Positions 1-6,970 of a DNA stretch of 19,185 nt are shown piece by piece. The DNA is from JAGLCY01 sp965369705 (lineage in GTDB: Bacteria; Krumholzibacteriota; Krumholzibacteriia; LZORAL124-64-63). The translations under genes and the position numbers were made by a program. The DNA lies in assembly GCA_965369705.1 (NCBI GenBank), contig CBDURF010000056.1, positions 1-19,185 of the forward strand. The letters are read 5' to 3'. Within the stretch, counting starts at the first letter, position 1. Each line of letters begins with the position of its first letter. The notes below the pieces were generated by a model, which was not told the DNA's origin, did not search any database, and worked only from the letters and a program-made list of their open reading frames with translations.

Positions 1-1034
1 AGCGGCGGGTAACCGCCTACACCGTCATGACGGATGTGGTGGCCCCAGGCGCCGGCGATGATCAAGGGGCTGGCATCCCCCTTGGCCAGCAGGATCTTGC
101 CACCGATGGCCGCGTGCGACTCGGCGATCTTGCGTTCCTCGGGGTTCAGTTTGCCGGGCTTGTAGAGGATCTCGTCGGGCACCTTGGCCTTGCCGATGTC
201 GTGCAGAAGACCGGCGGTGGCCAGTTCGGACAGCAGGTGTTCCGGCCAGCCCATTTCCCGGCCCACGGTCAGCACCAAGGTCGACACCCGCACGGAGTGG
301 CCGATGGTGTAACTGTCGTAATCCGGGTAGCGCATCAGGTTCATGACGTCCATGGTCTGCCGGTCGGACACCTCGAACAGTTCCTCGCCGACCCCTTTGG
401 CTTTGTGGACATCGACGTCCTGCTGCATGTTGATGTGGATGTTGTTGGTCTGCACCGTTTCGTACATGGACTGGAAGATCGGCAGCAGGGGTTCGAGTTC
501 CTGCGCGATCGACTTGCCCATGCCGCCGCCGTCTTCGTCCTCATCGCTGAAGTCGAACTGGATCAGGCCGGGATCGAACGGCGCCAGCTTGACGCCGTTG
601 GCGTCGATCTCTTCACCCTCGCGGAAATAGGGCGAAACCTCGATATTGCGGATACCCTCGGACCGGAACAGGGCGATCGATTCCTCGACCGATTCCACCT
701 TGTCCCTCAGGTCGGCGGCCACACGCAAGAAGGCCATCACCTCGTCCGCGTCCAGGCCCTGGCGGAACAGGAAGCCGCCGCACTTGAGACGGCCGGCGAA
801 ATCGATCAGGTTGCGCCCGGCGATGGACGGCCCGATGAGGTACTTGCCGTCGCGAATGAATTTACCGTTCAGGATGCCGAAGAAGAAACCCGTTTCCCCC
901 CTGGTGGTGAGCACTTCCTGCATCCGGTCGGTGAAATCCCGGCCGAGGTTCTGCACCTTGGGATGGGAATCGAAATACATCCTACGCTGGTTGATCCCGG
1001 TGGACAGCAGGATGATCAGATCACTGAATCTCAT
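1..1034 (-). CDS. HD-GYP domain protein A, 3' end cut by window
   Basis: The 344 visible residues start MRFSDLIILL and run off the window start. They align along their length with the second HD-GYP protein at 5530-6966. Residues about 1-135 form the N-terminal module (the Y-F-D-x-H-P motif near 20-25, then a beta-rich FFFGILNGKF segment). An acidic linker rich in D/E/G follows near 160-172. The HD-GYP domain starts near 225 with PDYDSYTIGHSVRV, then LLHDIGK (His278-Asp279) and HHIRHDGVGGYP near 332-343. HD-GYP proteins usually hydrolyse cyclic di-GMP; that activity is inferred. The GYP motif carries one extra Gly compared with the paralogue. The ATG at 1034 overlaps the end of the upstream gene by 14 bases, implying translational coupling. 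A GAGAGGG purine run lies about 11 bases upstream. The cytoplasm is the expected location, as no signal or membrane segment is seen. Confidence 0.88.
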   Translation of the reverse strand, partial: MRFSDLIILLSTGINQRRMYFDSHPKVQNLGRDFTDRMQEVLTTRGETGFFFGILNGKFIRDGKYLIGPSIAGRNLIDFAGRLKCGGFLFRQGLDADEVMAFLRVAADLRDKVESVEESIALFRSEGIRNIEVSPYFREGEEIDANGVKLAPFDPGLIQFDFSDEDEDGGGMGKSIAQELEPLLPIFQSMYETVQTNNIHINMQQDVDVHKAKGVGEELFEVSDRQTMDVMNLMRYPDYDSYTIGHSVRVSTLVLTVGREMGWPEHLLSELATAGLLHDIGKAKVPDEILYKPGKLNPEERKIAESHAAIGGKILLAKGDASPLIIAGAWGHHIRHDGVGGYPP

Positions 1035-3042
1035 CGACACTGGTTTCCCTCTCGTCTATCGCGCCGCCTTCACTCCGGGCGGCAAGAACTTCCCGCGCGG
1101 CCCGACGGCACTCCGCCGGCCACACCGGCCAGAAGAAATATTTCTTTTCCTTGATGATCCTGTTCAGGACCGGGTCGGCCCGCTTGGCGTCGAGCCTACC
1201 CAGCCAGGAAACCGCCTCGTCAACCCATTGCTCGTTTCGCAGCAGGGGCGGCAGATTCGTCACCGTTGTCCTGAGCAGCCGGCTGCCCAGGTCCCGCAGC
1301 TTGGGAATGATTTTCTCGGCGACGCCCTGTTCGAGAATGGCCTGGTAGATCAGCTTGTTGCTCTGTTTGTATTCACCCATGATGGAGATCAACAGGTTCG
1401 CCAGGCGGTGTGCCCGCTGGTGGGTCAAACGCTCGTGCAGTTTCGGGCCGTGCTCGCGGGACATGGTCGATCCGAGCAACACGATGTGCACCGGGTACAG
1501 CAATGGAGCGGGGGCGTGGAAGAGATCGGGCGCCAGCATCTTTTCCCGCAGGGCCCGCAATTCTTCGAGACGCTCCAGCATTTCCTCGCCGTCGCCGACT
1601 CCGACCCGGGACAACGACTCGAACAGGGCCAGTTTCTGGGCGGGATCTTCCCACTCGACACCCAGCAACAGCTCGTTGACCAGGTGGGGCCAGGCCAGCC
1701 GCTTGTGGTCGATCTCCACCAGGGACTTCCACACCTTGAGCCAGACCGGGCCGAGATGCCGGGGATGGAATTTCCGCAGCGGCGAGAAGAACATTGGCAT
1801 GGCCATGTCGGCGGTGTCGCGTGATCCGGTCTTCAGGATCGTGGTCAGGGCGGATACCGAAATCCTCAGGTCTTCGTCGGGAATGGTTTCGACGGACAGG
1901 ATCCGGAAGATCGTGGAACCGACGCCCTGGGCCGTCTGGTCGGTCGGCGCGCTGCACAGAACCTGGGTGCAGATGCCGAGACAGTCGGCGGTGGAGGGAC
2001 CGAGCAGGTCGTCCGGGATCACCGCGGCTTCGTTCAGCTCAGCGATGATGTCGTTCATCTGGTCCGGGGTCATCGTGTACTTGACCGCGCGCTTCTTGGG
2101 GTTCTTCGGCTTGGGTCGATTGGACAGCAGGGGCTTGGGCTTGTCGCTCTTGACCCCGGTTTCCTTGCGCAGGTGTCCGAAGACCAGCTCGACCAAAGCG
2201 GGATCGCCGGTCAACTCCAGGGCGGCCTGGGCGTGCCCGATCAGATGCTCCAGGATCATGGGGTCGGAGTTGGTTTTCTTCAGGGCCCCCATGATCTCTT
2301 TGATGGCGTGGATCGCGGAGTCGGACACCCAGAGGCGCAAGGCTTCGTCCCTGGCCTCGTCGCTGTCCAGGTCCTTCAGCCTGGTCGGATCGCCGTTCTG
2401 CATGATCCCGCTGATGATGCCCAGGAACTCGCGCTCCAGCTTCTGGCCTTCGGGGGTGGCGACCAGGTTGGCGTCGGGGATGATGTAGTGATCCGCCGAG
2501 CCGGCCCGTGGCCTGGTTCCCCCGGGCCCGGAGGTGCGGTCCTTGGTCCGCACATGGAGGCGCTGGCTGATGGTGGTGATGGTGTCGGGCAGGCCCTCGA
2601 TTTCGATATCTTCGTAGTCCTTCGCTCCGGCGTAGGCGACCTGATGCTGTTTGAGCGTGGTCACCGCCTCATGCAGATCGCCGGCTGTCGCGACGGCCTG
2701 GATCTCCAGCAACGCGATGTTCAAGACGCACATCATCTCGAAAACGCGGCGGGTTTCCCGCTGATTTCCTTCGATGAAGACATCGTGGACGTAGAAACCC
2801 TCGGTGGTGCACTCGATTTCCAGGGAGGCGCCGCCGGCCAGGTTGTGCATGATCGCGGCGTGGGCTTCGCGGGCGACTTCCTGGTAGCGCGCGTGGTCGG
2901 GGGTGTAATACGAACCGATGGACAGCAGGCGGTCCAGGGCCAGGAAAAGTTCCGCGTGCTCGGTGCTGAGCGGCGGGTTCTCCGCCACGGCCGTGTTCGC
3001 GGGTCCGGTAGGCGTTTCTTTGGGAAAGGCGGTTTTCGACAC
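1021..3042 (-). CDS. Large repeat-like protein A, partner of HD-GYP protein A
   Basis: This 673-residue protein belongs to no named family I can assign with certainty. It is a full-length paralogue of the protein at 6971-8941. Residues about 33-155 are a module with a YYTPDH motif (45-50), a beta-rich stretch, an LNIALLEI segment and an IEGLP motif (148-152). The same pattern heads the neighbouring HD-GYP proteins and, from memory, many HEAT-repeat proteins of Myxococcota-like bacteria. Residues about 195-300 form a helical domain. A basic, Pro/Lys-rich linker sits near 300-320. The remaining 350 residues are predicted alpha-helical and HEAT-like, ending in a conserved KKYFFWPVWPAECRRAA motif. 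The start is GTG, with GGGAGG eight bases upstream. No signal peptide or membrane helix is visible. Pairing with an HD-GYP gene in both copies suggests the two products work together; function is unknown. Confidence 0.85.
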   Translation of the reverse strand: MSKTAFPKETPTGPANTAVAENPPLSTEHAELFLALDRLLSIGSYYTPDHARYQEVAREAHAAIMHNLAGGASLEIECTTEGFYVHDVFIEGNQRETRRVFEMMCVLNIALLEIQAVATAGDLHEAVTTLKQHQVAYAGAKDYEDIEIEGLPDTITTISQRLHVRTKDRTSGPGGTRPRAGSADHYIIPDANLVATPEGQKLEREFLGIISGIMQNGDPTRLKDLDSDEARDEALRLWVSDSAIHAIKEIMGALKKTNSDPMILEHLIGHAQAALELTGDPALVELVFGHLRKETGVKSDKPKPLLSNRPKPKNPKKRAVKYTMTPDQMNDIIAELNEAAVIPDDLLGPSTADCLGICTQVLCSAPTDQTAQGVGSTIFRILSVETIPDEDLRISVSALTTILKTGSRDTADMAMPMFFSPLRKFHPRHLGPVWLKVWKSLVEIDHKRLAWPHLVNELLLGVEWEDPAQKLALFESLSRVGVGDGEEMLERLEELRALREKMLAPDLFHAPAPLLYPVHIVLLGSTMSREHGPKLHERLTHQRAHRLANLLISIMGEYKQSNKLIYQAILEQGVAEKIIPKLRDLGSRLLRTTVTNLPPLLRNEQWVDEAVSWLGRLDAKRADPVLNRIIKEKKYFFWPVWPAECRRAAREVLAARSEGGAIDERETSVDEIQ

Positions 3043-3045
3043 CTC

Positions 3046-3056
3046 GGAATCCTCCC
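3046..3056 (-). promoter_or_regulatory. Ribosome binding site and conserved leader of protein A
   Basis: On the coding strand GGGAGG is followed by ATTCCGAG and the GTG start, a spacing of eight bases. This fixes the GTG at 3042 as start. The octamer GGATTCCG here recurs at 8948-8955, just before the paralogous gene, so a trace of the duplicated leader survives. I found no convincing -35/-10 pair in the 85-base gap between this gene and the kinase gene. Confidence 0.6.
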
Positions 3057-3127
3057 ACTCCGGGTAAAATCAGTCTCTACCTGTAAAAATCGACCAGGAT
3101 TGGGGTCTTTTTAGGAAAAAATCCGGA

Positions 3128-5443
3128 TTAACGGCGGGAATTGAGGATTTTGCGGACCCGCATGAGCAACGTATTGCGGCTGAAGGGCTTTTCGATGAAG
3201 TCGAGGCCCTTGTCCAGCACCCCGTGGCGGGCGATGGCGTGGGCGGTGTAGCCGGAAACGAAGAGGGTCTTCATGCCCGGATGGGCCAGGGTGAGTTCCT
3301 CGGAAAGGGTCTTGCCGTCCATGTAGGGCATGATGACGTCGGTGACCAGCATGTCGACCGGAATGTCAACCTCGGCGACCTGGCGCAGGGCCTGATCTCC
3401 GTTTTCGGCCTCGATGACTGTGTAGCCCGCTTCCCGGAGCTGAAGCACGGTCAACCGCCGGACACCGTCCTCGTCCTCGCAGACCAGAATGGTTTCACTG
3501 CCCCCTTCGACCAGGTCGGCTTCCGGGTCATCTTGCCGGGATTCCTGCGATTCGGTCAGCGGCCAATAGACCTTGACGGTGGTTCCGTGGCCGAACTCGC
3601 TGTAGACCCTCACATGACCGCCGAACCGCTGGACGATGCCATAGACCGTGGCCAGGCCCAATCCCGTGCCCTTGTCCTTGGTTTTGGTGGTGAAGAACGG
3701 TTCGAAAAGCCGTTCCATGTGTTCCTTCCGGATACCTTCCCCGTTGTCGCTGACCGCGAGCATGACGTGAGGCCCCGGTTGTGAACCGGGATGGTTCCGC
3801 GCGTACTGCTCGTCGAGGTTCACAAGGTGGGTCTCGAGGTCGAGCATGCCGCCGCCGGGCATGGCGTCGCGGGCGTTGACGGCCAGATTCATGATCACCT
3901 GTTCGAGCTGGCTGGAATCGGCCAGGATATTGCCGGAATCCTCCGAACAGACAACCTTCAGTTCGATGTCCTCACTGATGACCCGCAGAAGCATCTTCTC
4001 CATGTCGCGCAGGACCCGACACAGATCGAGAACCTCGGGTTGGGAGGAGTCCCGCCGGCTGAACATGAGGAGCTGCCGGGTCAGATCCGCGGCGCGTCGC
4101 CCACTTCTTTCGACCTGCTCAAGGCCGTCGCGGATGAACTGCAACGATGGTTCGGGGTCCTCCAGGGCGTTGAGGGCGAGTTCGGCGTTGCCCAGGATCG
4201 CCGTCAGGATGTTGTTGAAATCGTGGGCGATGCCGCCGGCCAACTGTCCCACCGCCCGCATCTTTTCCCCATGCCGGAACTGGTTCTCGAGGACCCGTTC
4301 CCGGGTGATGTCCTGCCCGATGGCCTGGAAGGCGATGGTTCGCCGGTCCCACCCGAACAGCGCCCGGATGGTCCAACGGTGCCAGGGCTGGGGGTCATCG
4401 CCGAGCATGACGGGAAAATCGATGGTTTCGGTGGGGTGGTCCACCGTCAGGCCGGACAACAGGTCGTCGACCTCCCGCCGTTTGTTTTCCACCACGAAGC
4501 TCAGGAAATCCACCCCCTCGAGCTCGTCGGAATCAAGGAAGAAGCAGCTCGCGCAGCCCTTGTTGGCGTAGATCAGGCCGCCGTCGGGGACGAAGCGGCA
4601 GATCATGAGGGGCATGTCCTCCACCGAGGCCTGGTAGCGGTCCTCGCTTTCGCGCAGGGCCTCGGCCCCCTTGACCAGGTCGCTGCGGGCGGTATTGAGC
4701 TCCCGCTCCAGGTTTCCCAGCTTGAAGATGGCCAGCACGGGCAAGGATTCGAAGCGCCAACCGTGGCGGCGGATCTCCCAAGCCAGGTAGAGCGTCAGCG
4801 GCGGCGTGACGGCCAGGGCCACGATGCTACGGGACACCAGGGTGCCCTTGAGGATGGGCCAGTAGTCCGGCGAACCGCCGAAGGCCAGGGTGATGAAGAT
4901 GAGCGAATCCATCCACATGATGCTCAACAGGGAAACCAGCACGGACATGGCCAGTGGAATCCGGCGGCGGTATCTGTTCAGGAGGCCCCAGACCATGGTC
5001 AAGGCCAGCAGGTCGGTCAGGACGGCGATGAGGGAGGCCCCGTAGTTGCGCCAGGTGATCGGGGGGAACGGGCAGGGCGAATAGGGGTCGATCTGGAGGA
5101 ACAGGCTTCGGAAAACCAGGGCGGACAGGGGAAAGAGAATCGTGCCGCCCACCACCACGGCGATGGCGGTGCGTCCGGCGCTCGGGCCGTCGAAAACGTA
5201 GCAGAGGAACACGCCCACCAACACCACGGTGAACAGGAGGGTCGAACTCACCAGGAAATCCATGTTTCCGATGCGGACGGCCATGTCCAGGGGCGTGATC
5301 CAGGCCGTGACGACAATCATGCCGAGGAGGGAATAGACAAAGGCCAGGCTGTACCTGTGGCGCAGGGCGTGAAAGCCGAGCATCGCCGCGACCAGCAGGA
5401 CACTGTTGAGCACCAGCAGCTGTGCCGATGAAAAACCCATCAT
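3128..5443 (-). CDS. Membrane-bound hybrid sensor histidine kinase (7TM-PAS-HisKA-HATPase-receiver)
   Basis: A 771-residue hybrid kinase. The first 230 or so residues hold about seven hydrophobic segments, making an unassigned multi-helix sensor region. A short coiled linker (LERELNTARSDL) and a PAS domain (ESEDRYQASVEDMP onward, about 265-385) follow. The dimerisation/phosphoacceptor motif is AGGIAHDFNN with His407. The ATPase shows the N box (NLAVNARDAMP), G1 (DNGEGI), F box (FEPFFTTK) and G2 (GTGLGLATVYG). A receiver domain closes the protein, with phosphoacceptor Asp702 in LVTDVIMPYMDG and the FIEKPF lysine. This is a complete set, so autophosphorylation and intramolecular transfer are expected. 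I prefer ATG 5443, with GGGGGA five bases upstream, over a TTG eleven codons earlier. It lies between the two duplicated gene pairs on the same strand, with gaps of 85-86 bases on either side. No separate response regulator is visible, so its output may be local. Confidence 0.93.
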   Translation of the reverse strand: MMGFSSAQLLVLNSVLLVAAMLGFHALRHRYSLAFVYSLLGMIVVTAWITPLDMAVRIGNMDFLVSSTLLFTVVLVGVFLCYVFDGPSAGRTAIAVVVGGTILFPLSALVFRSLFLQIDPYSPCPFPPITWRNYGASLIAVLTDLLALTMVWGLLNRYRRRIPLAMSVLVSLLSIMWMDSLIFITLAFGGSPDYWPILKGTLVSRSIVALAVTPPLTLYLAWEIRRHGWRFESLPVLAIFKLGNLERELNTARSDLVKGAEALRESEDRYQASVEDMPLMICRFVPDGGLIYANKGCASCFFLDSDELEGVDFLSFVVENKRREVDDLLSGLTVDHPTETIDFPVMLGDDPQPWHRWTIRALFGWDRRTIAFQAIGQDITRERVLENQFRHGEKMRAVGQLAGGIAHDFNNILTAILGNAELALNALEDPEPSLQFIRDGLEQVERSGRRAADLTRQLLMFSRRDSSQPEVLDLCRVLRDMEKMLLRVISEDIELKVVCSEDSGNILADSSQLEQVIMNLAVNARDAMPGGGMLDLETHLVNLDEQYARNHPGSQPGPHVMLAVSDNGEGIRKEHMERLFEPFFTTKTKDKGTGLGLATVYGIVQRFGGHVRVYSEFGHGTTVKVYWPLTESQESRQDDPEADLVEGGSETILVCEDEDGVRRLTVLQLREAGYTVIEAENGDQALRQVAEVDIPVDMLVTDVIMPYMDGKTLSEELTLAHPGMKTLFVSGYTAHAIARHGVLDKGLDFIEKPFSRNTLLMRVRKILNSRR

Positions 5444-5529
5444 TCCAATCCCCCGGGGAAAACGGGTCCAAGACAATACGAGCAGTCAACATACACGAAA
5501 GGGAGTCGGTCGTCCAAGTTTGTGGCGGG

Positions 5530-6966
5530 TTAGTCGAAGTAGTTGCTGGTGATCAGCTCGATTTCCTGCCGGGGTTTGGCCTGGGTTTCATCGGTGATCC
5601 CCACGAGCAGGAATTCCGCCACGTCCAGTTCCCCGCCGGCCTCCAGTTGGATGGCGGGTTGATCGTTCCGGGGAATAGGGAGGCCTTCGGGGTCGTGGGT
5701 CACCCGGACGAGAGGATGGTCCATGTCCGGACCCCGGGCGACGACCACCGCCTTGCGGAAATCAGAGAGAACGACCTCGCTGCCGGGGGGATAAAGGCCC
5801 GTGGAACGAATGAGGGTGGCCAGGATCCGGGGATGGAAGGAACCTTCGTCCTCGAGCATGATTTCGAAGGCCCGGCGTGGCGACATCGGCGCCTTGTAGG
5901 GCCGGACAGCCGTCAGCGCCTCGAAAACATCGCAGACATGAATCAGGGAAGCCGCCGAACCCTGAGTGTACCATTCCGGCATGGCGGGATAACCCCGGCC
6001 GTCTTCACGGATGTGATGTCCCCACGCTGCCGAAATGATCAAGGGACTTTGTTCGCCGCTGGCCAGGAGGATCTGGACCCCGGCGGCCGGGTGGGATTCG
6101 ATGACCTTCATTTCCTCCGGATCCAGCTTGCCGGCCTTGAACAGGATCTCTTCGGGCACGCGACCCTTGCCCAGGTCGTGCACCAGGCCCGCCGTGGCAA
6201 GTTCACCCAGGATTTCGGAAGACCAGCCCAGCTCCCGGCCCAGCATGGCGGCCAGCGCGGCGACCCGCACCGAGTGGCCGATGGTATAACTGTCGTAATC
6301 GGGATAGCGCATGAACTGCATGACGTCCATGGCTCCAATTTCCGAGGCGCCCACCAGTTTTTCACCGCTGGCCCGGGCCTGGGACAGATCCACGTTTTCG
6401 TTCAGGCTGGTCGAGATGTTGTTGGTGGACACCGTGTCGTACAGGGCCTGGTAGACGTCCAGCAGGGGCGCGAAATCGGCGGCCATGTAATCGGTGGCGG
6501 AATCTGATTGCGGCGCTTCCTCCGTCCCGTCGCCCTCACCCTCCTCCTTGAGCGGAACCGAAAGTTCGATGTGATCGATCCCGTTGGCGGCGAACAGGGC
6601 TCTGGCTTCCTCCAGGTTTTCCAGGACTTCCTTCTGGTTGGCGCCCAGACGGAAAAACGTGGCCACGTCGACCATGGCCAGCGGCAGGCGGAAAGTGAAT
6701 CCCCCGCAGCCCAGGCGTTGGGCGAATTCGATCAGGGACCGGCCCGCGATCGAGGGGCCGACCAGGTATTTTCCGTGCCGAATAAACTTTCCGCCAAAGA
6801 CGCCGAAGGAAAATTCCTCCTGGCCGTCTTCGGCAATCATGCCGCGAAGACGGGTCGTAAAATCATGACTGACGGCGGTCACCTTGGGGTGATCGTCGAA
6901 GTACATTCGGCGCTGATTGATGCCGCTGGCCAGCAGGATGATGAGATCACTGAAGTGACGTTCCAT
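5530..6966 (-). CDS. HD-GYP domain protein B
   Basis: A complete 478-residue protein. Residues about 1-135 form the shared N-terminal module (LIILLASGINQRRMYFDDHP, then FSFGVFGGKF). A Gly/Glu-rich linker lies near 140-160. The HD-GYP domain spans about 215-400, with IGHSVRV (His231), LVHDLGK (His263-Asp264), HHIREDGRGYP (317-327) and DVFEALTAVRPYK (346-358). These residues are those expected of a metal-dependent cyclic di-GMP phosphodiesterase; activity is inferred. A C-terminal part of about 75 residues after YPPGSEVVLSD has no obvious family. I chose ATG 6966 because GGAGGT lies seven bases upstream and because MERHFSDL matches the start of the paralogue; an ATG at 6981 is also open. Its start lies four bases after the stop of the upstream partner gene, and the ribosome site overlaps that stop codon, so the two are almost certainly co-translated. 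Confidence 0.93.
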   Translation of the reverse strand: MERHFSDLIILLASGINQRRMYFDDHPKVTAVSHDFTTRLRGMIAEDGQEEFSFGVFGGKFIRHGKYLVGPSIAGRSLIEFAQRLGCGGFTFRLPLAMVDVATFFRLGANQKEVLENLEEARALFAANGIDHIELSVPLKEEGEGDGTEEAPQSDSATDYMAADFAPLLDVYQALYDTVSTNNISTSLNENVDLSQARASGEKLVGASEIGAMDVMQFMRYPDYDSYTIGHSVRVAALAAMLGRELGWSSEILGELATAGLVHDLGKGRVPEEILFKAGKLDPEEMKVIESHPAAGVQILLASGEQSPLIISAAWGHHIREDGRGYPAMPEWYTQGSAASLIHVCDVFEALTAVRPYKAPMSPRRAFEIMLEDEGSFHPRILATLIRSTGLYPPGSEVVLSDFRKAVVVARGPDMDHPLVRVTHDPEGLPIPRNDQPAIQLEAGGELDVAEFLLVGITDETQAKPRQEIELITSNYFD

Positions 6967-6970
6967 GGGG

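Noticed and set aside
3116..3127. AATCCGGATT followed by T-run after the kinase gene
   Set aside because: The palindrome has no loop and five-base arms, too small for an intrinsic terminator.
3791..5431. Long open frame on the plus strand across the kinase gene (also those at 27-1154, 2173-3114 and 5422-6507)
   Set aside because: They are antisense shadows caused by high GC: no family resemblance, compositions rich in Gly, Asp, His and Gln, and the minus strand carries clear conserved proteins.
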